A DNA stretch of 45,661 nucleotides from Suillus spraguei. Lineage: Eukaryota > Basidiomycota > Agaricomycetes > Boletales > Suillaceae. Each line of letters begins with the position of its first letter. Positions within the stretch are counted from its first letter, which is position 1. Where the stretch lies: NCBI GenBank assembly GCA_016800925.1, contig JABCPU010000502.1:1-45661 (forward strand), in the 5' to 3' direction. Shown one piece after another: positions 1-10,667 of this stretch. The notes below the pieces were generated by a model that was given only the letters and a program-made list of their open reading frames with translations, made no database searches and was not told the DNA's origin. The position numbers and the translations under genes are program-made.

Positions 1-46
1 CTTTGCGTCTGAAAAACAATGCTTCATATACTTTGGCAATTCTATA

Positions 47-1512
47 TTAGTTGGTGATGGCAAAAGTGAACCGGGTTCGGGCAAAGCCGACGCGGGACAT
101 GCCAGCATCGAACACAGTGTAGAAGCGCTCGAGGAATACGTAGCCATTAATAAAGTCATACCCTTCGCCAATGGGTGTGTCAAGCCTTCTAACGACGAGA
201 AATATATCATCGCGATTGCCATGAACAACGTGGTTGAGAGAACGAGGCCAGATTTGCGCATTACGTCCGAATCTGTATATTTCCTGTGCAAATGGTGAAC
301 AAGGGGTGTGAGGGCTGACAAAATTGACGTACCTCGCCAATATAGAATCTCAAGGGAAGTAGGTTGTTGTAGTCATTAGTGGTAATCTGGAGAAGACCAT
401 TCGCCGCATTCACAATACCGCCGGTTGCCATCCTGTAGCTTTCATACGCATCTATCAAACACTGATGAGACCATTGTTACTCGCTGCACTCAAAATACAC
501 ACCGGAGGCAATGTAAAGAAAGGTGCAACCACAATCGACGACGCCAGCGCTGTAGGGTAAGAGTTCTACATCACCGTAGGTGATACTCTGATTGATACCC
601 CAATACTGCGATGAGGGGGGGGTAGCGGTGACAGAACTGAAACAAAACAATTACTCTCAGTCTGGATTGATCCAGAAGCTGAGGTGCCTTACGTGTATCC
701 AATTCTGCCCCTGTACATGTTAGGGTTGGCTCCACCAAAGGTAAGCTGTCCATAGTCGACTGCACCTTGAACGACGGGACGGAAAAAGATACCAACAACA
801 GGCTGACGAATGGCGCGTTGCCTAAACAGGTAGTCAGTGATAGGCGGGATCGTGTCTCCTCGTAAATCTGGATTTCGTAGGGCGCCGAGGCTTGACACTG
901 TAGGCCCGATGCCAAGGACACCGTCAAAACCGACGATGTCCCGCGGAGCAGAAGCAACAGCGATTGGCATCCCCCTGATGGAGAGCTCGTCAGTGAAAGC
1001 TAATGAATCTTCGAATATAGTTCCTATAGATACTAATCGTAGGTATTTTCAACTTATGATTGTTGTATGGCATACCTTGGAAGGAGCCGCCATATCTGTA
1101 ATCGACCGCCACAAGCTTTCCAGTGTCAACGCCAGTGAGGCTCACGTACATACTGTCGGTGCCCACCCATGTGATCGAGCTAGAGCTCTCGACAACCAAG
1201 CGGTCTTCAATAATACATTAGCAGCCGCATGTTTTCTGCGTTGAACTTACAGGTTGCGGGGGGAGAGCCAATGTTGACATCTACGGTGTAGCCCATACCA
1301 AAGTTTAACAAAGGGACATCAGCACGTGGGCCATGCGTGCTGTATTCCCTAAAGGCCGCCATGCGAGCTTCATCGTGCCGCAAGATGTCAGTAATATTGG
1401 AGAATGTTAGCCTCCTGGTCATGGGGAGGGTGACGAGGGAATTGCGAACTTCAACGGGCGATCCCGTGATTAAAGAAACCAGGAGCGCCAACAAGGATAG
1501 AACGGAGAACAT
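47..1512 (-). CDS. Secreted pepsin-like (A1) aspartic protease homologue, probably catalytically impaired
   Basis: The product is about 385 residues from roughly six exons. It starts with a signal peptide (MFSVLSLLALLVSLITG), a short propeptide, and then the pepsin-fold start YTVDVNIGSPPAT. Exon 1 is 1512-1251 and exon 2 starts at 1204; the joined codon gives YRLVVESSSSITWVG. In active family members this position is DTGSSNTWVG, so the first catalytic Asp is Glu and the DTG is ESS. The second active-site motif reads VVDCGCTFL (Asp kept, Thr to Cys). The rest is conserved: flap region YRYGGSFQG, FDGVLGIGP, GQLTFGG, NAQIWPRSLN and FINGYVFLERFYTVFD near the C-terminus. The frame stays open through all exons, so this does not look like a random pseudogene. 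I infer a secreted pseudoprotease or a protease with altered activity. Family assignment is firm; loss of activity is inference. Confidence 0.85.
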
Positions 1513-1539
1513 GACTTACTGGGAAGTCATCATACTCGG

Positions 1540-1547
1540 TTATATAC
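1540..1547 (-). promoter_or_regulatory. Possible TATA box of the aspartic-protease homologue
   Basis: TATATAA on the minus strand lies about 28 bp upstream of the chosen ATG at 1512. It would leave a very short leader, so it may be coincidental. Confidence 0.25.
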
Positions 1548-1914
1548 GTGATAGCGAACGCGATGGCAATGTTGAGCACCTTAGCCACGTCAGTGCCCCT
1601 CGAAAAAGTGATGACGAGATGGTTACGATGCGAGTCATCGCGAGTGCAACGATACGGTAAATGTGGCAAGAGACGGTTTGCTTTTGATCCTGGCATGTTG
1701 TTTCTGAATCTCAGTGTTGTCAGGTGTCCGTCAGTGTTGACCAAAAATAGTCAGTCAGCACTAACTGACTTGATTTGATTTGACCTGACAGAGAACGGAT
1801 GAATCAATTGGCATTGTAGTCATGGGAAGTATCAACGTTGCAACGGAACCTATGCTTTTGATGATATTTTTGAGATGTGGGTAAAACCAGAATGTATTCG
1901 GTGTGTAGAAGTTA

Positions 1915-2660
1915 TTACAAATGCTCATAAATTATGAGGCATACAAGGACACGCCTTCGGACGACTCTCGGACGGCATACTGTGATACTTGCAATGCATA
2001 ACCACTCTGAAATGTGTCTACAGTAGTAAATTTGTACAGTAATATTTGCTCCTGAAACAACTTTCGGGTTCCCACTCATGTAACGAAAAGTTGATGCAGT
2101 GAATGCAGTGTCTTTCGAATGCATTGAGAACTGGGGATGTAGTTTTCTAGGCGATGAGGAGGTACTCCGGGAAGGGTCGACTAAGATTCTATGGTCGCCG
2201 ATACGATCTACGAAAGCGGTGAATTGCGGGTCCCCATAGTCCAAATTGCTGTGATGAGACTCGATATGCGAATGCTATGTCATGATGTCCATGACTTTAC
2301 CGACGATGCGAGAGTCGCGGTCTCTCCTGTTCCGCTGAAAATGAGACCTGCCTGCCGAAAATCTCTCAAACCTATGAAGGTAATTCCTCCGAACAGTATT
2401 CATGGACGATTGCTGATTGCACAGCAAAGGTCATTGGAAAGTGACATCACTGGCAAAGAGATGAAGAGAATGCGCAGACTTGCCGCATCGTCATCAATGA
2501 TAGGTCCAACAGTTGTCCTCGCATCCAATAGATAGATATCGTCTTCAATAGATGCGGCGTTGGCACCAAAAGTGACACGAATATCACCCATTTCCGGTGT
2601 GGCGATGAAGCCATCGTACCGCCAGTAATTCTTTTTGTCGATTTAATATCTGAGGACGAC
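1915..2660 (-). other. Unrecognised exon-like stretch, possible small gene or remnant
   Basis: Three minus-strand segments look like spliced exons but match no family I know. One (2591-2400) contains GDIRVTFGANAASIEDD. A second contains FRQAGLIFSGTGETATLASS. A third (from about 2244 down) contains LDYGDPQFTAFVDRIGDHR. A good 52-bp intron (gtaaag to cacag) separates the second and third. I see no clear start, end or domain. It could be a short lineage-specific gene or a decayed one. The rest of 1548-2813 shows nothing else. Confidence 0.2.
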
Positions 2661-2815
2661 GATGGCCAGCGATGACGCAAAGGATGATATCAGCGTTCGC
2701 AACACACGAACACAGCATGACGCGAGCCGGCGGTTATGCGTGCTTTATTATATTAGAAATAAACAAGATTAAAACTTGGGCGCAAAAAAATATACATTAA
2801 CAGCAATGCATGACA

Positions 2816-2822
2816 CCTGAGA
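2816..2822 (+). repeat. Left target-site duplication CCTGAGA of the large transposon
   Basis: Identical 7-mer to 9988-9994, directly abutting both inverted repeats. Confidence 0.85.
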
Positions 2823-2840
2823 CCCAGTGAAAATCGACAA
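2823..2840 (+). repeat. Left terminal inverted repeat
   Basis: CCCAGTGAAAATCGACAA. It is identical in all four element ends in the window. Confidence 0.92.
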
Positions 2841-3161
2841 TATTTAGGTAGATATGTGTAGATAGATATCTAAAAAATAAACCCCAATGAAAAATATCTA
2901 CGTTCTTTGATATGATTCGCCAAATGAGACTTTTCGAGACGCAAAAAGAAAGAAATCGAGAAAATTTTTTGACGTTTAGATACGATTCTCGCTGTGTTTA
3001 GACATATCTCTGGCCTGCAAATCTATTCATTTAGCTTGAAAAAACAGATTGATATGCGTCCAATGGGAGAAAATGAGATTATCGTAGGGTATCGCTATCA
3101 TTATGGAGGTAACCGTAGGTATCGCATCCTGCCCGCCCTGCCCGCCATCCCGCCCATTGCA

Positions 3162-5232
3162 TTACTCCTCATCCGCATCATCGCCGGTACCACCCTCTTG
3201 AACGGCTCCAGACGAGGTGAGCTATAAACAGGTCGTTAGTATAAAAAGAAGTGTGATACATAGTACCACGCACCTGTAGGACCGCTTTGTGCTTGTATAC
3301 CTGTAGTATAGTAGTAGCAGACTCCATTAATAGTATGAAAATGACGTACCTGTTTGTCGGCGTTCAACAGACCGTTCCAGTACATCGCGAAGACACTCGC
3401 AGGATCTCTCTGATGTCCGTTCATTTGCCAGTCGAGAGCACAAAGGTTCCTAGCCTTAATTAATATCACAATCACAAATAGAAGTTCTAGAACTCACCGT
3501 GCTGTGATCTTGGCGCTCACACGCATAGGCTTCGTGCTTGGCTGGCGCTTCTTGATGGCTTCGGGCCTACCTTTCAAGTCGATCATGATCGGTGTGGGCT
3601 TCTTATCGGCAGCCAGGAGTTCCACCTTCACAGCGAGAGAAGCAGTGTCGGTACTTGAAGGTCCGTCTGGTATAGAAACAGACGTAGAGCCATTGGATGG
3701 TGGTGTAATAGTGGTGGGAATGTCTCCAGAAGTCGAAGAAGTTGAAGAGTCGGTGGAAGTGGTAGGAACTTTCCTAGCGATCGGTTTGGGCCGAGGTTTC
3801 AAGACAAGATTAGAACTACGTCAATAGATCAGTAAGATGAATATGAAATAAATCAAGACTTACAGCGGGTTTTTGACCTCTACAAGACTAGGTACCTCTT
3901 TTCCTTTATCGGTGCTGGGTGGTGGTGTTGGTTCACGGTCGAGTGAGGGGTGTCGCAGTGTGTCAGGTATCTGTAGACGGATCCATTAGCAAGCATTAAT
4001 ATTAAAAAAAAAACTTACCGCTTCATTGGTGCTAATAGTAGGAGGCTCGGTGACAGGCTCGGAGATTATATCTGAATCGATCCGTGCTCGCTTCTTCGTA
4101 TGTTCTGCTTCGAGATCGTCGCCAGTGTCGCAGGTGTGCTTTTGAGGGATTGCCAAGGTGCTTGTATGTTCACCAGGCTCGGCCTTAACGCGCTTGCTGG
4201 CTTTCTTGCCCTTGACATGGTAGGTCGACCATTGAGAGTAATTGTCGGTCATCAGCTTCATTGCCTTCCAGTTGTCGGCACACAAACAAAATTCGATATA
4301 CTCTTTGCGCAGAGTATGAATAAGCCACCGTAAGACTTGCAACGAGGCTTGGCCAATAGACACCGGTGCGAGGCCTTGGGATTGAAGTTGCCGGAAGCTT
4401 GAGAGCATATGATTGCGGATGCTCTTCGCGCGATCAGCCGAAACAGGCACGCCTTCTTCGTCCTGCAAGTAAGTACACGACACATTGATGCCTTGCGCCA
4501 TGCGCCCAGATCCTCGAGATGTGCATCTAGAACTTTCGGGTTCAGCAGATGTGCTTTTCGGATATTGTGCCTGCCATTCCTTCTTCGTCCATGATCGAAT
4601 TGATGGATAGTCCTTCCGATCAAGTTCTCGATCGCATTCTTCAGCGACTATCTCGCCCACTAACGAAGGTTTTTGATCATCGGAAATGATGTTCGAGGTG
4701 TCGCATGCGGATAGAGATGATGATGTCGATGCTACGGAGCTTGCGGAACCACGGATATTCACAATAACATTCCTGTATTCGATATTTTCAGCATATATGC
4801 GCATGTACTCAATAGATTTACTTACTGTAAAGCTTGGCAAGTGGAATTGAGGCCAGCATTTTCGTTGATCAGCCTGAGTCTATCAGCCTGCAGACTGGTG
4901 ACAGCGTGCTGTGATTCTGTGAGTTGCCGTTTGAGTTGGGCAACTAAACTTGTGTCAGAGTCTTTGCATGCCAGCCGATCGTTTTCGAGAAGAGAATGAA
5001 GGCTATCTTGAAATAGCAGAGGCTTACCATGTGTTCGACATCAGTTTCTGATCTTCGATGCATCAATGTAATTAATTTAACGACTCACACTACTAGCCAT
5101 TGGGTCCCGCAAATGAAACATCTGGGCCTGGCTGGATCCAATATTCGGATCAAAGCCTGTTAACGACTGTGGATTAATTTGAGATAAGAGGTTGAGGTAT
5201 CTGGTGGGTGAGGTTGTGTCGTCGAGTGACAT
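3162..5232 (-). CDS. Second transposon gene: coiled-coil protein with basic C-terminal region
   Basis: No known family recognised. It reads from MSLDDTTSPT (5232) through at least eight exons to a stop at 3164-3162, roughly 580 residues. Early exons encode a coiled coil around 4850-5020 (leucine-rich, with SLHSLLENDR and LVAQLKRQLTESQ). The long exon 4840-4020 has KKEWQAQYP, then a helical stretch (MLSSFRQLQSQGLAPVSIG) and a lysine-rich nuclear-signal-like segment (KGKKASKRVKAEPGEH, TKKRARID). The C-terminus (QPSTKPMRVSAKITA, CALDWQMNGHQRDPASVF) recurs in the small derivative at 10668-11889, with the same intron positions. By position and character I infer an accessory DNA-binding protein, analogous to TnpA of CACTA elements. 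An alternative start lies at 5283. Confidence 0.65.
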
Positions 5233-5298
5233 GATGCGGTATGAGTTGAAGTCAAGAAAGGAAACTAACCAAAAACACACCAAGTCCGGACATCTGTA

Positions 5299-6125
5299 AT
5301 GCTACCACCACCCGTCCAAGATTTTCTGGACTTATCATCAGATCCAGACCTTGATGGTTATCAAGCTGATACCAGGTGAGTCTTTGCTTCGTGATCTAGA
5401 TCTAGATCTATTAATCTTATGTACTAGCATCAATACAAATGATTCCAACGACTCCACCCGTTCTAGCACACCCGTCATGACCTTGTCCGATGATTTCTTG
5501 CTGGATCCCGCCAATTGGACTTCTGATCCTCTCAGGGCGCGCCTGATGAGGCTAAGGGATTTATTACAACAAGAGTAAGTTTTTATTTATTTCTATGACA
5601 TTTTAATACAAGTTTAGTAGATCTACTCCTACTAAACCTATGCCTATCCTCCCCATCGACGACCCGAGCAGCATGACCGAGCCGGAGAGTGAACCTGAGA
5701 TAGCTGCACCTACTCCTACCATCCCCATTGACGACCCAAGCAGCGTGACCGAGCCTGAGAGCGAACCCGAAAACCCACCCCAGCCTACCATACCGACTCC
5801 TACCCTGCCCGTCGATGATCCGAGCAGCGTGACAGAACCCGAAAGTGACCCAGAGGATAAACTACCTGCTCCCCCTCCTCTGCAAAATGATCCGAGTAGT
5901 GTTACCGAACCCGAAAGTGAACCAGAAGACCAACTCATCAAGGGCGCAACTCCGGTTCCAAAAAAGAAGGGATTCTTTGACACACCAAGTCCCCCAGGGC
6001 CTGACTCACTTTATTGGAAGTACATTTCGCCTGAAGAAGATGACAGATGGTATGATCGTTCAAAAACAGATGCCAGCTTTGATGCAGTGCGTCAGATGAG
6101 GCAAAAACTCAGAGACATTACTTAG
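5299..6125 (+). CDS. Third transposon gene: small acidic protein with four DDPSSVTEPES repeats
   Basis: Three exons (5299-5375, 5428-5574, 5618-6125) with canonical GT-AG introns give a 243-residue protein. It begins MLPPPVQDFLDLSSDPDLDG. Exon 3 holds four copies of a 14-residue unit, DDPSSVTEPESEPE, separated by proline-rich linkers. A C-terminal part follows with KKKGFFDTPSPPGPDSLYWK and a short charged helix ending RQMRQKLRDIT. The repeats look like acidic, phosphorylatable linear motifs (SS, S and T beside E). The gene is divergent from the coiled-coil gene with 66 bp between starts and points toward the 3' end of the transposase gene. No family recognised. It may modulate the transposase or host proteins; that is only a guess from context. 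Confidence 0.6.
5643..5930 (+). repeat. Four imperfect coding repeats in the third transposon gene
   Basis: Each unit encodes the (D/N)DPSSxTEPESxPE motif. The copies differ mainly at third codon positions, so the protein motif is conserved over the DNA. Confidence 0.8.
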
Positions 6126-6247
6126 AAATGCACTGTATTGATTGTATGTATACATGAGCACGCTTAATGAAAACACTTTGATGGGATCAACTTCTCTCGG
6201 CCCATCAGCTTCTTTGTCCGCATCAGCTTCTCTCGTCCCATCAACTT

Positions 6248-9200
6248 CTAATCCTCGTCAGGTATGTCCACCTCATTGATACCACCTATCGTTATAATAT
6301 CCAAACCAGGGCGCTCAATAAGATAGAAAAGGGTACCGTCAATGCCCGGAAATTGATGAGGTACCATGGCTACCACTGATTGAATTGTAGAAACTTCAGT
6401 GAGTTTTAATGAAGCATCGCCGTGGTATTGACAGGCGAATACTGTGTGATATGAGCGCTGTAGAAGATCTTGATGGGGATCGCTATACTCCGAGACCATG
6501 GCGAAGGTTTTGCGCTGACCGTGGATCATCATATTAAAGTAAAAGTAAACTTCCGCGATCGCTGTATGTCCGTCGAGCAGTAACTATAAAATTTAAGTGT
6601 ATTGATCAATGTACGAGATGATTTACAAATACCTTAACATTGCGAGCCATCCTTGGCTGTTTGGACATTGCTTGTTCCTTCCAAGCCGAGCGTGCAACCT
6701 GACCATTCGGCAGACGAAGGCGTGCCCACTTAGTTACTGGAGGTGCCAAAGGGATGTTGATGTCATTACTGGCGAGATACCTAAGTATAGTATCGGCTTC
6801 GCAAGGGCGTACCATGCGAGGGGTTCTTTCTCTTCGGCGAAGCAAGACATAGCCCAGACCGACTTCTTCTGAACCTTTTGGGGAAGTAATTTCCGAAGGT
6901 TCTATAGCGGGGATGATGGCCTTGATGGCGTTGATTTGACAGCGTCGGATTGCACGTTTAGAGAGATTAGCATAGACCGATGAATTGTGAAGGCGGATTT
7001 CCTGCCCCAGATTGCCGATTGTGCGTTCCATAGTCCACTGAGAGGAACATATTGGTGGTCCCTTGTTCACAGTCTCGGGCCCTATATGTGTGAGAGAGTG
7101 AATCCACGGGCGAACGAAATGAAGGCGATCGATCCGAGATTGATAGTAGATTTCTTCGAATTCGTCGGCAAAGTTGAGAAGGTGCTGATGGCCATCAAGA
7201 AGTTCGGATTGGGATATGTGGTACTGTTGCATTAGGCGTAAACCTCGCGCAAGGTGGCAAAAGTTAGTCCAGTAGGGATCGGGGAGGATTCCATAGAGTG
7301 TTGCTGGTCCCATACCATAGAGATAGAGTAGCCACTCCCAGGCCTTGTAACCGCTGTGAATCTTCTCTGCAGGGTTACGAGGAGGGCGATCAAATGAACC
7401 TGGGAGGAACGGAGTTGCGTCAGATATAGTTGATCCGTGCTTCTTCCAGGTTTCCTTAGTGAGAACGGCCCAGGCCCACGAGGCCTTGTCATCAGTGGGG
7501 TCCGATCGAAAGGCACCTCGCCATAGAGGGATAAGTAAATCTCCTGCATTGATAGCAGCAACATGCATGATGTCAGAGCCAAAAGCGAGGGGAACCAGTA
7601 GAATCCGGTTTGTATTGAAGCCGCAGAATATGCTTGGCTTGGTAATACCTGTGTCGAGTCTGGCCTGTTCATATTCCGCTGCATTGCGACAGCAGACAAT
7701 GCGTTGCACGTTATCCGCATAGTTGAGTGATCCGGCTGGGGGAAGTTGATCGATCTTAATATCAGGGTGATCCGTCGTGCCACGAGGTTGGCGCATTGCA
7801 GGATAATAGGTCGGAGCGCCCGGCTTATGACGTCCTGGTAGGCCACAGTAAAGTCTACAGCCCATCTTACCATGATGGCCGACGAGGCCTGTTAAAAATG
7901 CCATGCCGGGTCCATCAGCGGTAGCTACAAATAGGAAAGGATTTGATGTGAATAATTTGTTGAGTGCAGCGTCCCAAATGGCCAGACCCTCGGTTTGAAT
8001 TGCACGTAAGTGATGAAGTCCGGGGAACATGAAGGAATCGAGATTCTTTGGCTTCTTGGGTCCAGGAATGATACCGCCGGGCAGAACATACTTTTTTTGA
8101 TAGCGTTCTTCAGGTGCATGATCGAAGAGCACCCAAATATAGACCCAGCAGTCCGACTGCTTGGATTCATATAGCTGGGCGCCATCAATTGAAAGCATGA
8201 GGACAGAGTCGCCTTCCTTGATTTGACCGGCCTGGCAGGCATCTAGGTATTGCTTGCCATGAAGCACATCTTCATAGACGTCAGGGATGCCGCCACTTAT
8301 TTCTAACTCCTCGAGGATTTTCTTGGTGCGCTCTTCTCGCCAACGCATCTTTTTTGCGTGATCAGGATGACGCCATAGAGCCTGTAACTGGGGACCAATG
8401 GGAAACGTGTCGAATGTCTGTCGAGGGACCATCTTTTGCGGGGTACTTCTCTTCTCATCCCATCGATCTTCCCCACACCTTGGACATCGATCGAGATCGG
8501 CGAAGGGGCCTGTAAAGGCCAGGCACGTGTTGATGCACATGTCGTGCACGAGTGGGACAACCCCACTGAGTTCAGAGGCGAGTTGCTTGACATGGTAGTG
8601 GCTATACACATCATCATCAGGGTGTCGTTCTGAAATGGCAGCGCGAATGAGGTCATATGCCTTGATCGTTGTGTCGGCGAAAAAAAGCTTGAGGGACATG
8701 AGGAGATCGGGATCTGTGGTGTCTGGGAGCGCACGTGGTGGGTTTCGAAGACGATCGAGTGCTTCTGGAGGCAGACGGGCAAAGGAGTCATCCAGCGATG
8801 CTTGCCGGAGGGCTGTAATGAAAGACATGGCATCTTGAGCATCCTGAAGACGCGCCATGCGGTGAAGTTCGTCTAAGTCTTCATCAGTCCAGCCCATCGT
8901 TCGTGTCTCTGCTCCATTCCCCTCTGCTCCGTTCCCCTCTTCTCCGTTTTGATCGAGATCGTCGATATGATCGAGATCGTCGATATGATCGAGATCGTCG
9001 ATATGATCGAGATCGTCGATATGATCGAGATCGTCGATATGATCAATAGGGGCTGCCGGAGGTTGTTGGTCTGGCTGTGTGGCACCTTGAGAACCAAGAA
9101 GGTGGTCAGGATTCTGGGCCTCATCTGGAAGCGCCTCATCTGGAAGCGCCTCGTCATGAAGGTGATCAGCTGGAAGCGCCTTGTCAGGAAGGGACTCAAG

Positions 9201-9709
9201 TATGTTGTCATACTCGAGGCCATCATCATAGTGATAAAAATCTAGATAAAGTTAAAGTCTCGATCATGATCGAGTAGAAGGTCTCGTACCTTCGGTAGCG
9301 TCATCGGGCTTGGGGTCGGGCTGATCAGAAATATGTGAGTGAGCCTCTTAAATAAAATAAGACTTACATTGGCAGATGAAGATACTAGTTCTGGGCTCTC
9401 AGAACGTCCCTTTTTCTGAGTTCTGGGTCCCCCCCCATCGAGATCTTCCTGTGGCCTCTTGCTGGACGAGGATGCAGCTGGTGGAGTGGTATGTCGAAGA
9501 TCTGGTGATGGGAGATCTGGCGCAATGCTAAGAGCGACCGGAGGAAGAAAGATTGATGCTAATCTGCTGGGCTTATGTCTGAAGTAAGTAGCTTTGGAAA
9601 CGCGTGAAGTTCGCCCGCCTGTTTTACGAAGACATGAACTACAGTCGCACACATGGATGATAGTGCCGTCGTCGAGTCTGTGCACTCCAGCTTGTAGTAT
9701 GGAGTCCAT
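6248..9709 (-). CDS. Plavaka-type (CMC superfamily) transposase
   Basis: Spliced product of about 1100 residues. Exon 1 (9709 to about 9368) starts MDSILQAGVHRLDDG and has a Cys-rich head (CDCSSC) and proline/serine-rich linkers. A tiny exon (PDPKPDDATE) follows, then the large exon from about 9236 to 6634, then a last exon starting LLLDGHTAIAEV after a short intron (gtattt to ttatag). Family signatures are in order: a zinc-ribbon-like CINTCLAF...RCPRCG, MLSIDGAQLYESKQSDCWVY near residue 475, PGPKKPKNLDSFMFPGLHHL, ATADGPGM, GHHGKMGCRLYCGLPGRHKP, LPGSFDRPPRNPAEKIHSGY, and ICSSQWTMERTIGNLGQEIR. The Asp residues of IDGAQ and TADGP are candidate DDE metal ligands. No stop or frameshift is visible, so it may be active. 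Confidence 0.88.
8951..9040 (-). repeat. Five perfect 18-bp tandem repeats in the transposase gene
   Basis: The unit GATCGAGATCGTCGATAT (plus strand) is repeated five times without change. On the minus strand it encodes DHIDDL, giving an acidic linker ahead of the catalytic part. The lack of any substitution implies recent expansion. Confidence 0.9.
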
Positions 9710-9969
9710 GCAGATTCGGACTTAGTGATATTTGCGGTGCGACACTCGATCTGATCAAAGCTTCTGATCACACATTGCAAAGTTTGATTGAAATTTGCAA
9801 ACAATTCGTTGCAAATTGCGCGTCATCTTTGCAGATTGTATTTTTTTTTGAGTTTGCAAAGTTTCTTTACACTTTGCACAAATTTGCATTTTTTCTATCT
9901 CGAATTATTTAGATTGTTATCTATATCATTTGTTACTTAGCTATCTATCTAGGTATATCTACCTGTATT
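9710..9969. promoter_or_regulatory. Subterminal region with TTTGCAAA-type motifs
   Basis: Several copies of TTTGCAAA/TTTGCA variants in both orientations lie between the transposase start and the right inverted repeat. The same motif occurs inside the left end of the small derivative (about 10780-10910). Clustered subterminal repeats are where CACTA-like elements bind their own proteins. The role here is inferred. Confidence 0.5.
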
Positions 9970-9987
9970 TTGTCGATTTTCACTGGG
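9970..9987 (-). repeat. Right terminal inverted repeat
   Basis: Exact reverse complement of 2823-2840, followed directly by the 7-bp duplication CCTGAGA. Confidence 0.92.
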
Positions 9988-9994
9988 CCTGAGA
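9988..9994 (+). repeat. Right target-site duplication CCTGAGA
   Basis: Matches 2816-2822 exactly. Confidence 0.85.
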
Positions 9995-10605
9995 CATGGC
10001 CGGATTGGCAGGAGGATAATATGCAGGACATATTTGCAAAATATAATATTTTACATCTATTGTTCAATGTTGAACCTAAACAAATAACATACACATGTAA
10101 AATTTGTGGTCAAAATTGATTCCTTACTAGATCTGTCTCCAAATGCAATATATATGGACATTAATATTTAGAATTTAGCCTTTGTTTCGACACCAGATCC
10201 ATGCTCATATCGAAATTATGACAAAGATATCTTGTGTGTGCAGATCCGGTTGGTATTATTCTGAATTTGTTGGATGACTGACCAATAAGAATGCCTCATC
10301 CCGAATTTGTATAAGGTTCATATTCAAACTTTTTAATTAAAATTGATCAACCACGATATTCAGGCTTAAATTCTATATATGACATGTATTGCAAAGCAAA
10401 ACAGATTTCATTTCAAAGTTTAGATACGAAATTCCATCACATTTAGGATATTCTCCCCTCAATCTGCCTACATGTCATATCACAAACATATTTAAAGTTT
10501 GATGTCCAATACTATTGCAGTACAGATTCCATCACAAATGCAACATATTTTTGCAGATATTCTACTAATTTGTCCGGCAGACAAATTCCGTCCTGCCTCA
10601 GGTGT
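9995..10605. mobile_element. Probable older small non-coding element, split by the 7.2-kb transposon
   Basis: Rejoining the sequence across the large transposon gives a left end CACCTGAGACATGGCCGGAT (first nine bases at 2814-2822). This resembles the complement of the right end, CACCTGAGGCAGGACGGAAT (10605 inward). A 3-bp TGA lies outside each end (2811-2813 and 10606-10608). The interior is AT-rich with no open frame. This fits a roughly 620-bp MITE-like element interrupted by the later insertion. The inverted repeat is imperfect, so this is a tentative call. Confidence 0.45.
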
Positions 10606-10660
10606 GAACCAGGTTCGTTTCTATGAATGAATAACTGTGCATATCTTGAAAAGGTTGAAT

Positions 10661-10667
10661 CCTGATT
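10661..10667 (+). repeat. Left target-site duplication CCTGATT of the small derivative
   Basis: Repeated exactly at 11890-11896, flanking the inverted repeats. Confidence 0.88.

Larger units (their letters stand above)
2823..9987. mobile_element. Complete Plavaka/CMC-type DNA transposon, 7165 bp, three genes
   Basis: The ends carry the inverted repeat CCCAGTGAAAATCGACAA (2823-2840 and its complement 9970-9987). Weaker matching continues inward through AGGTAGATAT. The element is flanked by a perfect 7-bp duplication CCTGAGA (2816-2822 and 9988-9994). It carries a transposase gene (-), a coiled-coil nuclear-type gene (-) and an acidic-repeat gene (+). A second element with the same ends lies 680 bp to the right. 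The 7-bp duplication is longer than the 2-4 bp usual for CACTA/EnSpm. Element boundaries are directly visible; the family name follows from the transposase. Confidence 0.9.

Noticed and set aside
1451..1744. 97-codon minus-strand frame overlapping the start of the protease gene
   Set aside because: It overlaps the protease signal-peptide exon in another frame and shows no domain.
2826..2830. CAGTG/CACTG near the element ends read as classical CACTA termini
   Set aside because: The orientation is reversed (CAGTG is at the left end) and the 7-bp duplications place the termini at CCC...GGG, outside it.
8951..9040. Regular 18-bp repeats as a CRISPR-like array
   Set aside because: The units are contiguous without spacers, lie in frame in a transposase exon, and the genome is fungal.
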